A stretch of 21,936 nucleotides of DNA. Origin: DAHUYF01 sp035553515. GTDB lineage: Bacteria; Pseudomonadota; Alphaproteobacteria; ATCC43930; CGMCC-115725. The stretch is taken from NCBI GenBank assembly GCA_035553515.1, contig DATNDG010000176.1:1-21936 (forward strand), in the 5' to 3' direction. A model generated the notes under the pieces. That model was not told the origin of the DNA, did not search any database, and saw only the letters and a program-made list of their open reading frames with translations. Every line of letters starts with the position of its first letter. Positions within the stretch are counted from its first letter, which is position 1. Positions 8,530-16,339 of this stretch are shown piece after piece. The position numbers were made by a program, and so were the translations under genes.

Positions 8530-8847
8530 ATGAAGCGACTGCTTGCGATGTCGGCCGCCGTTGCTCTCCTTGCAGCGCCGGCCGCGGTGCTCGCGCAGAC
8601 CAGCACCACCTCGCCCTCCGCGACCACGCAAGGAATGATGAGCTTGACGCAGCTCAAGGAGAAGCTCGAGAAACAAGGCTACAGCGACATCAAGCTGCAG
8701 CCGCAGACCGCGACCTCCGGATCCGGATCGTCGACGGAATCCGGCTCGTCTGCCGCATCGGGGCATGAATACGTCGGGACGGCGACGAAGGACGGCAAAC
8801 CCGTCAACATCGAGGTGAACAGCAAAGGCGAAGTGACCGAGAAGTAG
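8530..8847 (+). CDS. Small secreted PepSY-like protein
   Basis: 105 aa. The N-terminus (MKRLLAMSAAVALLAAP, then AAVLAQ) is a clear Sec signal peptide with cleavage likely after residue 22 or 23, so the mature protein is periplasmic or secreted. The mature part begins with a Ser/Thr-rich stretch, then a helix LTQLKEKLEKQGYSDIKLQ, a Ser/Gly linker, and a strand pair YVGTATKDGKPVNIEV followed by NSKGEVTE. The helix plus DGKPV-x-V strand is the PepSY pattern, a fold known as an inhibitor or ligand-binding unit. GGGAGAAAGG just before ATG 8530 sets the start. A larger frame beginning upstream is rejected because the signal peptide lies here. Exact role unknown. Confidence 0.78.
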   Translation: MKRLLAMSAAVALLAAPAAVLAQTSTTSPSATTQGMMSLTQLKEKLEKQGYSDIKLQPQTATSGSGSSTESGSSAASGHEYVGTATKDGKPVNIEVNSKGEVTEK

Positions 8848-8857
8848 CTCGGCGACG

Positions 8858-8893
8858 GCGGAGCGCGCGGGGCAGGAGCTCCGCGCGAGCCGC
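8858..8893. terminator. Hairpin between convergent genes, possible bidirectional terminator
   Basis: GCGGAGCGCGCGG and CCGCGCGAGCCGC pair at 11 of 13 positions around a 10-base loop, in the 48-bp gap between two gene ends (8847 and 8896). There is no T run. Confidence 0.45.
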
Positions 8894-8895
8894 TC

Positions 8896-9420
8896 TCAGC
8901 GCAGCGGCCGGCGCGGCAGCGCCGAACGGCTCAGCGTCTCCGGCACCACCGGAATATAGACGATGCCGCCCAGCACCATATCCACCGTGGCGCCGTCGCG
9001 GGCGAGCGGCGTGATGATGCGCTCCATGCCGAGGAAGCGGCGCGCTTCGACGGCGAACATCACCTGGCCGCGGCGATAGACCGGCTGCCGCTGCTCGGCC
9101 ACCGCCCTATAATGCTCGCGCACCTCGCCGTCGAAGGTCGGATGGACCTCGTCGAGATAGCAGCCGGTGAGGTCGCGGCCCATCAGCTCGATATAGGCCG
9201 TGCCGACGAGCCGGTAGCGGAAGCGCAACGGCGCCCGTTCGACATCGATCAGGAAGACATGAGGCAGCAGCCGCGACATGGCGGCGGGATCGACATGCTG
9301 GCGTCCAGGCAGGCCGCCGCTCGCCGGGCAGATGGAGAGCCAATACTCGTAGACCCCGCGGACAACGGGGTGCCACAGCTCGGGCTGCGATGCCCCTTCC
9401 GATCCCAGCACGGTATGCAT
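8896..9420 (-). CDS. PAS_5 domain protein
   Basis: 174 aa single-domain soluble protein. The sequence fits PAS_5, a family common in Rhodospirillales and relatives: a Y-W-x-x-x-CP start (YEYWLSICPASGGLPGR), DPAAM-x-x-LLPHVFLIDVE, RFRYRLVGTAYIELMGRDLTG, and a last strand pair before VLGGIVYIP. The RYRLVGT...GRDLTG stretch is the family's most constant part. There is no output domain, so it may sense a ligand and act on a partner protein, or simply bind a small molecule. The AT-richer stretch at about 9445-9470 (GTTTGATAATCACTAAAATTC) upstream is a likely promoter. The start at ATG 9420 lacks a strong ribosome site. Confidence 0.85.
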   Translation of the reverse strand: MHTVLGSEGASQPELWHPVVRGVYEYWLSICPASGGLPGRQHVDPAAMSRLLPHVFLIDVERAPLRFRYRLVGTAYIELMGRDLTGCYLDEVHPTFDGEVREHYRAVAEQRQPVYRRGQVMFAVEARRFLGMERIITPLARDGATVDMVLGGIVYIPVVPETLSRSALPRRPLR

Positions 9421-9520
9421 ACCGAAGTATGGCCACGGGGGCGTTTGATAATCACTAAAATTCGCTGGGATGCCGGCAATCGGGTGAGGCGCACCGGAAA
9501 TCGCGCGGTTCGCCAGCCGC

Positions 9521-10195
9521 TCAGTCGAGCGGCAGAGCCCGGATGTTGCGGAAGCGCACGGCGCCCTGCGCGTAGCGCATCCCGTCGTGGAGCTGCAGCG
9601 CGATCGGCCCGCGATCGGGCAAGCGGCGTTCCGTGTCGGTGAAATCGGCCACCAGAACCCCGTTGAGCCAGGTGGTGATATGCGGCGGGTTGCCGGTGAT
9701 GCGCGCGCGCAGCTCGTTCCAGCCCGGCCGCCACAGCGTCCCCGCGGGGCTCGCGCCGAAGACGAAGCGATGCCGATCGAGCTTGGTCGGGAACCGCTCG
9801 CCCCAGACGCCGCCGACGCTTCCGCCCGGATGAGTGTCGATCGTCACCTGATAGGCGGTGCCGTCCCCGGAGGTGCGGAAGAAGAGCCCGCTATCGGTCA
9901 TCCAGTCATCGGCGGTCTCGAGCGTGATCTCGACATCGCCGAAGCTGCGGTCGCTGACCAGGAGCCCGCCATTCCCCGGCGGATCCTGGCGCCCGACGAT
10001 GACGCCGTCCACAACCCGCCAATCGCCGCCGCTCTGATGTCCGCTCGGTGCGCTGTGCGGGGAATCCGCCGAGACATGCCAGCCGGCGAGCGTCCTGCCG
10101 TCGAACAGCGAGATCGCTTCCGGCGTGGCCCGCGAGCAGGCCAGCATCGCCATCACGCTCAAGACGAGAGGGAGGGCGGCCGCGGCGCGCTTCAT
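9521..10195 (-). CDS. DUF1080 (3-keto-disaccharide hydrolase domain) lipoprotein
   Basis: 224 aa. Residues 1-20 form a lipoprotein signal ending AMLAC, with C20 as lipid site, so the protein should be anchored in a membrane facing the periplasm. The rest is a DUF1080 beta-sandwich: ISLFDGRTLAGWH near the start, WRVVDGVIVG, LLVSDRSFGDVEITLE, then SGLFFRTSG, WNELRARITGN, ITTWLNGVLVADFTD and GPIALQLHDGMRYAQGAVRFRNIRA at the end. The family binds or cleaves sugars, including 3-keto-disaccharides; the substrate here is unknown. Its ATG overlaps the stop of the DUF1275 gene (ATGA), so the two are translationally coupled. Earlier in-frame codons are part of that gene and are not used. Confidence 0.88.
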   Translation of the reverse strand: MKRAAAALPLVLSVMAMLACSRATPEAISLFDGRTLAGWHVSADSPHSAPSGHQSGGDWRVVDGVIVGRQDPPGNGGLLVSDRSFGDVEITLETADDWMTDSGLFFRTSGDGTAYQVTIDTHPGGSVGGVWGERFPTKLDRHRFVFGASPAGTLWRPGWNELRARITGNPPHITTWLNGVLVADFTDTERRLPDRGPIALQLHDGMRYAQGAVRFRNIRALPLD

Positions 10196-10908
10196 CGCCG
10201 CCTGCGCCGCAACTGCAATCGGCTCATTTCGTAGCTCGCGCCGGCGCCCGCCACGGCGAGCAGCGGCAGCCAGACATAGACGCTGATATCGGCAGCGATC
10301 AGACCGCCGGTGAGCACCGCGCCGATGCCATAGACGAACAGAATGCCGATCTGCCGCTTGGCGGTGAAGGGTACCGGCTCTCGGCGCAGAAAACCATGCG
10401 TCAGCGACATCACGATGTTGAGCATCGTGCTGGTGAAGACGATGGTGCTGATGCCCGGCGCGTTGATGTGCCGGGCGGCGATCCCCTGTATGCCCATGGC
10501 GAGCGCCGAGAGGGTGATGAGGACATAGCTGATCTTGTCGCCCTCGATACCGACGAGCATCCACACCGCCACGAATCCCACGAGGCAGAGGAGCTCGAGC
10601 ACGAAGGCCGGCACCAGGCCCGGCGGAATGCCATCTTTGTGGGCGCGGCCGCGACACAGCACGGCGGCGAGCGCCGCGCCCAGAAGAAAGCTCGAGAACG
10701 CGTCGAAGGCGCGCGTTGCCTGGACGAACCGCCCTTGGCCTAGAGCGATGCCGAGCAGCACGGTGTTGCCGGTCATGGCCGAGGTGAAGACCGTGCCGAG
10801 CTTCAGGAACGCCGTCGCATCCGTGATGCCGGAAGCGAAGGACAGCAACGCCAGGCTCATATCCAGCAGGCCGGCGCGCTCATCATATCGATCGCTTCCA
10901 TCTCTCAT
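10192..10908 (-). CDS. YoaK/DUF1275 family integral membrane protein
   Basis: 238 aa with about six membrane segments. Features of the family: MSLALLSFASGITDATAFL at the start, FTSAMTGNTVLLGIA, then a Leu-rich helix LVPAFVLELLCLVGFVAVWML, MGIQGIAARHI and TSTMLNIVM, ending in a basic tail RRRRR. Function is unknown; some members have been linked to stress or transport. An in-frame ATG at 10953 would add 15 charged residues; I prefer 10908 because GGAGAAAG precedes it, but spacing is long, so the choice is open. It heads a two-gene unit with the DUF1080 lipoprotein, an unusual pairing. Confidence 0.87.
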   Translation of the reverse strand: MRDGSDRYDERAGLLDMSLALLSFASGITDATAFLKLGTVFTSAMTGNTVLLGIALGQGRFVQATRAFDAFSSFLLGAALAAVLCRGRAHKDGIPPGLVPAFVLELLCLVGFVAVWMLVGIEGDKISYVLITLSALAMGIQGIAARHINAPGISTIVFTSTMLNIVMSLTHGFLRREPVPFTAKRQIGILFVYGIGAVLTGGLIAADISVYVWLPLLAVAGAGASYEMSRLQLRRRRR

Positions 10909-11055
10909 CGTCGTATCTTTCTCCGCCGCGGCGTGACACCGCACCCTCGCCATTCACCCGGACTGGTCATTGGCATGGTGGCGGCGGCCATGCTAATGCG
11001 TCCCGCGCCGAACGGCCATGCGTTGCAGAATTAAGTATGTGAGGGAGCAGGAGAA

Positions 11056-11910
11056 ATGCGGGTTTGGGCAAGGCGGCATCGAGGCGCGGAACTGGCGGGC
11101 GCAATCGCCCTCATCGGCGCGCTGCTCGTCGCTCTTTTCATCGCTCCGTCCGCCCGGGCGCAGGGCAATACCTTCGGCACCGACCAGCGCTACTGCAACA
11201 ATAGCGCGCTGTCGCAGATTTTGAGCACGTCCAAGGGCAATCTTCTCGGCAGCGCCGCCGGCGGCGCGATCGGCGGCCTGCTCGGCAGCCACATCGGCAA
11301 GGGGAGCGGCAACACTCTCTCGACCATCGTCGGCGTCCTCGGCGGCGCCGTGGCAGGCGGCTATGTCGGACGCTCGATGGACCGGACGGATCAGGGCTGC
11401 GTCGGCGAAACGCTGGAGCATACGCCGACCAGCCAATCGGTCGCCTGGCGGAATCCCGACAGCGGGTCGAGCTATTGGGTCACGCCGACGGCGGATCTGC
11501 GAGGTCCCCGTGGCGAGCCTTGCCGCAAATACGTCGCCGACGCCGTCGTGAACGGGCAGGCGCAGCGCACCGAGAACACCGCCTGCCGCCAGTCCGACGG
11601 GCAATGGATTCCAGCCTCTCAGGAAGAGCTGCAGGGCATGCGCGCGGCAGCGCCCGCGCGAGCCGAGCCGAGCCCGGCGCGAACGGAGGCGGGCGCAAGC
11701 CTGTCGTCGGACATGGTTCTCAAGGTGCAGCAGCGGTTGCATGATCTCGGATTCTACGTCCGCGACAACATCGACGGAGACTGGGGTCCGCACACCTCGG
11801 CTGCGGTGAAGAACTTCCAGCGCAGCAAGGGTCTGACGCCCTCGGGGCAGCTCGACATGGCGACGCTCTCCGCCTTGGACCTGTCGCCGGCCAGCGCCGC
11901 GCAGCGATAG
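11056..11910 (+). CDS. Glycine-zipper surface-antigen-like protein with peptidoglycan-binding domain
   Basis: 284 aa envelope protein. Order: an N-terminal export signal (hydrophobic 12-30, ending SARAQ), a glycine zipper (62-108: GSAAGGAIGGLLGSHIG and VGVLGGAVAGGYVGRSMD, two hairpin membrane strands as in the rickettsial 17-kDa antigen), a surface-antigen beta unit with four cysteines (C115, C156, C177 and others; WRNPDSGSSYWVTP, then NTACRQSDGQW), a Pro/Ala linker (198-215), and a C-terminal PG_binding_1 domain (219-276, VLKVQQRLHDLGFY, DGDWGPHTSAAVKNFQ). It probably links the outer membrane to the wall. AGGAG before ATG 11056 sets the start. Its stop lies 7 bp from that of the response regulator on the other strand. 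Confidence 0.9.
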   Translation: MRVWARRHRGAELAGAIALIGALLVALFIAPSARAQGNTFGTDQRYCNNSALSQILSTSKGNLLGSAAGGAIGGLLGSHIGKGSGNTLSTIVGVLGGAVAGGYVGRSMDRTDQGCVGETLEHTPTSQSVAWRNPDSGSSYWVTPTADLRGPRGEPCRKYVADAVVNGQAQRTENTACRQSDGQWIPASQEELQGMRAAAPARAEPSPARTEAGASLSSDMVLKVQQRLHDLGFYVRDNIDGDWGPHTSAAVKNFQRSKGLTPSGQLDMATLSALDLSPASAAQR

Positions 11911-11917
11911 CGCTGCC

Positions 11918-12271
11918 CTAAGGCCCGACGCCGCGCAGTACGCGCTCGATGACCACCAGCAATTCGCGCGGGCGGATCGGCTTCAGCACATAGGGATGCG
12001 CTTCGAGTCGCTCGGGCGCCGCCCGGAAGGCATCGCCGGTGAGCAGCAGCGTCTTGATGCCGCGCGCCTTGGCCTTGTCCGCCACATCGATGCCGCAGCC
12101 ATCGGGCAGCCGCATATCGGCGAGCAGCAGATCGTGCGAGCGATCATCGAGCAGCAGCTCGGCTGCGGCGAGGGTCCCGACCCTGCTCACGTGGTATCCC
12201 GCCCCGAGCAGCGTATGCTCCAGCAGCGTCCCGACGTCGGGATCGTCCTCGACCAGCAATATGTGATGCAT
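11918..12271 (-). CDS. Single-domain response regulator (CheY-like)
   Basis: 117 aa receiver domain with no output domain. Seen: acidic pair D9/D10 (LLVEDDPD), phospho-acceptor D52 (LLLADMRLPDG), T78 (LLLTGDAF) and K97 with proline (VLKPIRP). It would take phosphate from a histidine kinase and act by protein contact. No kinase gene is adjacent; the membrane kinase at 3137 is far away but also lacks a partner, so a link is possible but unproved. It converges with the glycine-zipper gene with almost no gap. Confidence 0.92.
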   Translation of the reverse strand: MHHILLVEDDPDVGTLLEHTLLGAGYHVSRVGTLAAAELLLDDRSHDLLLADMRLPDGCGIDVADKAKARGIKTLLLTGDAFRAAPERLEAHPYVLKPIRPRELLVVIERVLRGVGP

Positions 12272-12445
12272 TATCGATCGGCGCCTGAATCTGCACCAGC
12301 GTACAAAGCGCGCCCAGGTTCTGTCATTGACCCATAAGTGTCAGGGCGCTGCGCCTCGACCGATCAAATGGGGCGGTCTTTAACCGGCCCGCCTCGACGC
12401 CCCACGCTTGCGCCCCGCCGCCTCACCTGTCATTCCTGCCGGCGC

Positions 12446-13564
12446 ATGCGCGACGATCGCTATGTCCCCGGCCCCGACGGCACGCCCTGGGAGCGCGCCC
12501 AGCCCGCCGATCTCGGCTTCGATGCCGCGGCGCTCGCCGCGGCGGTGGCCTTTGCCGAGGCACATGAGACGCCCTGGGGCCGCGACCTCGCCGAGGTGAT
12601 CCGCAGCGGCCATTTCGAGGAGGGGCCGCTCGCCGAGATCATCGGCCCGACCCGGCCGCGCGGCGCGCCCAACGGCCTCGTGCTGCGCCACGGCCGCATC
12701 GCCGCGAGCTGGGGCGATACGCGCCAGGTCGACATGACCTTCAGCGTCGCCAAGAGCTATCTCTCGATCCTCGCCGGGCTTGCCGTCGAGGACGGGCTCA
12801 TCCCCGATCTCGACGAGCCGATCGGCGAGAGCGTGGCGGATGGCGGCTTTGCCGGCACGCATAACGGCGCCATCACCTGGCGGCACATGCTGCAGCAGAC
12901 GTCCGAATGGGAGGGGACGCTCTGGGGCAAGCCCGACCTTGTCGATCGCAACCGCAATATCGGCCTGGAGGGGCGCGGCAAGGCCAAGGGCACGCATCGC
13001 GATCTCGCGCCGCCCGGCAGCTATTGGGAATATAACGACGTCCGCGTGAACCGCTTCAGCCTCGCTCTCCTGCGTCGCTTCGGCCGCGCGCTCCCCGAGG
13101 TGTTCCGCGCACGCATCATGGAGCCGGTCGGCGCCTCGCCGCTCTGGGAGTGGCACGGCTATCGCAATTCCGTCGTCGAGATCGGCGGCACAGACGTGGC
13201 GTCGGTCTCGGGCGGCGGGCATTGGGGCGGCGGCGTCTTCATCCATGCCGAGGACCAGGCGCGCATCGGCCTCATGATGCTGCGCCGGGGAGTCTGGGGC
13301 GGGCGGCGGCTCCTCGCCGAGCGCTGGGTCGCGCTCTCGACCGAGCCCTGCCCGGTAAAGCCTGACTACGGCTTCCTCTGGTGGCTCAATACCGGTGGGG
13401 CGCGCCACCCCGCCGCTTCGCCGCAGAGCTTCTTCGCCGTCGGCGCCGGTGGCAACGTCACCTGGATCGACCCCGCCACCGGCATCGTCGCGGTGATGCG
13501 CTGGCTCGATCCCGCCGCCGAGAGCGGCTTCGTCACCCGCATCGTCGAGGCGCTCCGGCGCTGA
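12446..13564 (+). CDS. Serine hydrolase of the beta-lactamase/esterase (class C) family
   Basis: 372 aa from ATG 12446; upstream sequence in frame is rich in Arg and Pro and unlike the family, so a longer start is rejected. Seen: nucleophile motif S100-V-A-K103 (TFSVAKSYLSILAGLAVEDG), Y196-N-D198 (WEYNDVRVN), HWGGGVFIHAEDQARIG, and near the end GAGGN (333-337) in the place of the third KTG or HxG motif. This is the pattern of serine esterases and 6-aminohexanoate hydrolase-like enzymes rather than true beta-lactamases. There is no signal peptide, so it should be cytoplasmic. Substrate unknown. It is alone in its transcription unit; a perfect 8-bp-arm hairpin follows 60 bp later. Confidence 0.87.
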   Translation: MRDDRYVPGPDGTPWERAQPADLGFDAAALAAAVAFAEAHETPWGRDLAEVIRSGHFEEGPLAEIIGPTRPRGAPNGLVLRHGRIAASWGDTRQVDMTFSVAKSYLSILAGLAVEDGLIPDLDEPIGESVADGGFAGTHNGAITWRHMLQQTSEWEGTLWGKPDLVDRNRNIGLEGRGKAKGTHRDLAPPGSYWEYNDVRVNRFSLALLRRFGRALPEVFRARIMEPVGASPLWEWHGYRNSVVEIGGTDVASVSGGGHWGGGVFIHAEDQARIGLMMLRRGVWGGRRLLAERWVALSTEPCPVKPDYGFLWWLNTGGARHPAASPQSFFAVGAGGNVTWIDPATGIVAVMRWLDPAAESGFVTRIVEALRR

Positions 13565-13623
13565 GCATGGCCGGCGTTGTGGTGACCATTCACGCCTGAC
13601 GGTTGCCCCCGAATAAGGCACGG

Positions 13624-13646
13624 ATGCGCGGGCTAAGTCCGCGCAT
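13624..13646. terminator. Perfect hairpin after the serine hydrolase gene
   Basis: ATGCGCGG and CCGCGCAT pair perfectly around a 7-base loop, 60 bp after the stop at 13564. There is no T run, so it could also be a regulatory hairpin. Confidence 0.4.
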
Positions 13647-13681
13647 AAGGATGGTCTTGAACCGATTTCGCTCGACTCGGG

Positions 13682-13691
13682 TTGACGTCAA
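13682..13691. promoter_or_regulatory. TTGACGTCAA palindrome, possible operator or -35 region
   Basis: A perfect 10-bp palindrome 67 bp before ATG 13759. TTGACG is also a good -35 box for the small downstream gene. No clear -10 box is visible. Confidence 0.3.
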
Positions 13692-13758
13692 GCGCAACCT
13701 CGGCGAGTAGCGCTGTTGACCGATGGACCAAACGTCCCCCTTGGTGAGGAGGAGGGCC

Positions 13759-14130
13759 ATGGGCACGTCCTACAGGATCTATTTCCGCGGGCGGAAGGAC
13801 GACATCCTGGGTCGCCAGGATCTCGAGGCAGAGGATGACCGCGCCGCTCTGCAGCTTGCCTGCGTGCTGTGCGACGCCTGCTCCGATGTGGTGGGGGGCG
13901 TCGAGGTGTGGCAGGGCACCCGCCGGGTCGATCTCGCCCATCCGGCGCCGCTCTCCCCTGAGGCGCTGGGTGCCCAGACGCAGGAGCGCATCCTTGATCT
14001 CGAGGAGCGGTTGCGCGACAGCCGCTGGGCGGTTTCGCGCAGCCGGCGCCTATTGGAGCAGCTGCGCGACCGGACCGAGAGATCCCCCCCCCCGCTGACC
14101 CCACGGGCCATTCTTAGTCGCCGGCAATAA
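13759..14130 (+). CDS. Small hypothetical protein with C10 tract near its end
   Basis: 123 aa. The start at ATG 13759 follows GAGGAGG by five bases; an ATG 36 bases earlier lacks this. The first 70 residues (SYRIYFRGRKDDILGR, EDDRAALQLACVLCDACSD, VEVWQGTRRVDL) look like a small domain common in rhizobia: a strand starting YRIYFR, an Asp-rich turn, a helix and the ending E-W-QG-x-R-V. I cannot name it. The second half (QERILDLEERLRDSRWAVSRSRRLL) is a helix or coiled coil. A run of ten C (14084-14093) encodes Pro-Pro-Pro near the C-terminus; slippage there would change only the last dozen residues. Its last 17 bases overlap the end of phnN on the other strand. Confidence 0.68.
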   Translation: MGTSYRIYFRGRKDDILGRQDLEAEDDRAALQLACVLCDACSDVVGGVEVWQGTRRVDLAHPAPLSPEALGAQTQERILDLEERLRDSRWAVSRSRRLLEQLRDRTERSPPPLTPRAILSRRQ

Positions 14131-14653
14131 GGCGCAGCAGCGCCGCGCCGGCCTCCTCGAGCGCCCCGCTATTGTCGAGCCGGTGCAGCGCCGGATGCTC
14201 GGCGAGCGCCACCTCGCGCGCCAGGCGCTCGGCGATGTCGTCGGCATCCTCGCGCCCGCGCTGCTTCAGCCGCTCCGCCAGCACGGCGGGCGCGGCGGTG
14301 ACGAGTACGCCGAGAAGCGCGGGATAGCGCCGCGCCGCGTCCTCCCAGGCGGCGCGCGCGATATTGGTAAGCACGGTGACGCCGCGCGCGAGCCAGAGAT
14401 CGATCTCGATGCCGATGCCATAAGCGAGCCCATGGCTTTCCCAGGCAAGCGCGAAGAGACCGGCGGCGCGGCGGGCGGCGAATTCCGCTGCGCTCAACGC
14501 CACATGGTTCTCGCCGCCGGCGCCGGCCGGGCGGGTGATGTAGCGATGGGCGACGATGAGCCGCGCCGGATCGCTCTTCGCCCGCGCATAGGCAATGAGC
14601 GTGTCCTTGCCCGCGCCCGACGGTCCCATGACGGCGATGAGCCTGCCCTGCAT
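14114..14653 (-). CDS. phnN: Ribose 1,5-bisphosphokinase PhnN
   Basis: 179 aa guanylate-kinase-like enzyme that phosphorylates ribose 1,5-bisphosphate with ATP to give PRPP, the last step of the C-P lyase route for phosphonates. Seen: P-loop GPSGAGKDT (10-18), HRYITRPA and ENH shortly after (the GMPK-like base region, with PhnN-type ITRP), FALAWESHGLAYGI (the PhnN signature W-x-x-HG-x-x-YG), and AERLKQRGRED in the lid. The start at ATG 14653 is set by GGGGAG upstream. No other phn gene is in the window, so this copy stands alone, which is common; it may serve PRPP production or sit apart from its cluster. Confidence 0.9.
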   Translation of the reverse strand: MQGRLIAVMGPSGAGKDTLIAYARAKSDPARLIVAHRYITRPAGAGGENHVALSAAEFAARRAAGLFALAWESHGLAYGIGIEIDLWLARGVTVLTNIARAAWEDAARRYPALLGVLVTAAPAVLAERLKQRGREDADDIAERLAREVALAEHPALHRLDNSGALEEAGAALLRLIAGD

Positions 14654-14719
14654 GCGCGCTCCCCGCGGCGCCCTGAAGCACGCCGCGGCCCAGCATAGCC
14701 GAACCTGCACAACTCTAGT

Positions 14720-14816
14720 GCGTGCTTCGAACAAGCTCAGCATGAGGAAGATCGAGAATGGCCCCTGCCGCGGGCCACAAAGAACCGTCCTCATCCTGAG
14801 CCTGTCGAAGGACGCA
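14720..14816. repeat. REP-like long palindrome, copy 4 (decayed left arm)
   Basis: The right arm TCATCCTGAGCCTGTCGAAG plus GACGC (14791-14815) is intact. The left arm GCGTGCTTCGAACAAGCTCAG carries several changes. The inner ATGGCCCC...GGGCCAC hairpin is present. It lies between divergent genes (phnN and the TRIC gene), so here it cannot serve as an ordinary terminator. Confidence 0.75.
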
Positions 14817-14895
14817 AGGGCCGGCCTGCAGCGGAAGCGCGCAAAAGGCGCTGGCGCTATAAGCTGACCGGCCGCCCCTCGCGAAGGAATGCGCG

Positions 14896-15570
14896 ATGCA
14901 CACGCTCTTGCTGGTGCTCGATCTCGTCGGCACGTTCGTTTTCGCGCTGAGCGGAGCGGCGGCCGGGGTGAAGCGCCGGCTCGATCTCTTCGGCGTGCTC
15001 GTCTTGGCGTTCGTGGCGGGCAATGTGGGCGGCATCATCCGCGATTTGCTGATCGGCGCCGTGCCGCCGGCGGCGATCAGCGACTGGCGATATCTGGCGG
15101 TCTCGCTGGTTGCCGGCCTGATCACCTTCTGGTGGGCTTCTGCCGTCGACCGGCTGTGGAGCCCCGTGCTCCTGTTCGACGGCGCGGGGCTGGGGCTCTT
15201 CGCCGTTTCCGGCGCACAGAAGGCGCTCGATTACGGGCTCGATCCGGTCATGGCGGCGCTCCTCGGCATGCTGACGGGCATTGGCGGCGGCATAGCCCGG
15301 GACGTGCTTCTCGCCGAAATCCCCACGGTCCTGCGTGCCGATCTTTATGCCGTCGCCGCGCTCGCCGGTGCCGCGGTGGTGGTCGTCGGCAACGTGCTCG
15401 GGCTGCCGTCGGCGGCCGTCGCCGTCGCGGGGTCGCTCCTGTGCTTCGGACTTCGCCTCTTTGCCATTCGTGGAGGTTGGCGCCTTCCGGTCGCGAAGCC
15501 ACCTGGCCGTTCGGATACCGGACCGCCCAGGCCGGACGATCACCATGAAGGGGACGGGAAAGCGCCTTAG
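14896..15570 (+). CDS. TRIC-family cation channel (UPF0126/YadS-like)
   Basis: 224 aa integral membrane protein with about seven membrane segments. Two halves repeat the same motif: FALSGAAAG (16-24) then GNVGGIIRDLL (42-52), and FAVSGAQKA (102-110) then GIGGGIARDVL (128-138). This internal duplication with GG-x-x-RD is diagnostic for prokaryotic trimeric intracellular cation channels, which conduct K+ and Na+ across the inner membrane. The last 40 residues (VAKPPGRSDTGPPRPDDHHEGD) are charged and disordered. ATG 14896 follows GAAGGAA. No partner gene suggests a special role. Confidence 0.9.
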   Translation: MHTLLLVLDLVGTFVFALSGAAAGVKRRLDLFGVLVLAFVAGNVGGIIRDLLIGAVPPAAISDWRYLAVSLVAGLITFWWASAVDRLWSPVLLFDGAGLGLFAVSGAQKALDYGLDPVMAALLGMLTGIGGGIARDVLLAEIPTVLRADLYAVAALAGAAVVVVGNVLGLPSAAVAVAGSLLCFGLRLFAIRGGWRLPVAKPPGRSDTGPPRPDDHHEGDGKAP

Positions 15571-15654
15571 CGCGCAAGCCAGGCCGCAGACCTATCCGAA
15601 CCCGTCGGTTTGCGGCGGGCGACGCGCAACTTCCGGGGGTTCCACCCGATGCAA

Positions 15655-15669
15655 CCGATCTTGGATCGG
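15655..15669. promoter_or_regulatory. Short hairpin upstream of the DUF1772-like gene
   Basis: CCGATC TTG GATCGG has perfect 6-bp arms and a 3-base loop, in the 200-bp gap after the TRIC gene. A run of six T follows at about 15685, so TRIC transcription may end here. Nothing else is visible in this gap. Confidence 0.3.
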
Positions 15670-15770
15670 ATGCATGCTGGCCGCGGTTTTTTCGCACATC
15701 GATCATGCGGATGTTTTCCTCGGCTGCGCGACGGCCAAAGCAAAAGCATCGCCGCTGAAGAGAGACAGGC

Positions 15771-16199
15771 ATGCTGGCGGGTGTTTTGGCGCTTTTGGTT
15801 GCAGCGTTGTTCACCGGCGTCGCGCTCTACGTCAGCCTGGTCGTGCAGCCTGCTCGGCTCCGCCTGGACGACGTGTCGCTGCTGGCGGAGTGGCGGGCCT
15901 CGTCGATGCGGGCCTCCTTCATGCAGGCCGCGCTCGCGATCATCGGCTTTGGTCTCGGCATCGTGGCAGGGCAGCAGCGCGGCGACTGGCTCTGGTTCCT
16001 CGGCGGTATCATCCTCTTCGCCCACTGGCCCTACACGTCGCTCTGGGTGACGCCGCATGGCCGGCAGATCGCCGGCTATCTGCCCGAGAAAACCGAGATC
16101 CCGCTGCGCGTGCTCGTGGCGAGATGGGGACGCCTCCATGCCACTCGCACGGCGCTCGGCGCAGTCGCCTGCCTCATCTTCGTCTCGGCGATCGTTTGA
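15771..16199 (+). CDS. DUF1772-like small membrane protein
   Basis: 142 aa with four predicted membrane segments (about 2-25, 50-66, 72-87 and 125-141). The N-terminal pattern FTGVALYVSLVVQPARL and the mid-part SMRASFMQAALAIIG, then WPYTSLWVTPHGRQI, fit DUF1772, a family of unknown function with a conserved helix end R-x-x-S-x-x-A. A weak AGAGA precedes ATG 15771. The next gene, a radical SAM protein, starts 141 bp downstream on the same strand, so cotranscription is possible. No function is proposed. Confidence 0.8.
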   Translation: MLAGVLALLVAALFTGVALYVSLVVQPARLRLDDVSLLAEWRASSMRASFMQAALAIIGFGLGIVAGQQRGDWLWFLGGIILFAHWPYTSLWVTPHGRQIAGYLPEKTEIPLRVLVARWGRLHATRTALGAVACLIFVSAIV

Positions 16200-16339
16200 A
16201 CGCCGGGGGCGACGATCCGCTATCCGGCAACTGGGCACTTGGCCTCGGCAATTTACCCGATGGCAGGTTTGCCGAGTCCGACGAGCATTTAGCCGGAATG
16301 ACTGCCTTTAGCAGTTGTGCGGGCGGAAAGGGTTTGATC

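Noticed and set aside
12380..13621. 413-codon minus-strand frame opposite the serine hydrolase
   Set aside because: The SVAK, YND and GGG motifs are all on the plus strand; this frame shows no motif.
15335..16339. Upstream extension of the radical SAM protein to 703 residues
   Set aside because: It overlaps the TRIC and DUF1772-like genes in another frame and lacks any domain. The family N-terminus begins near 16340.
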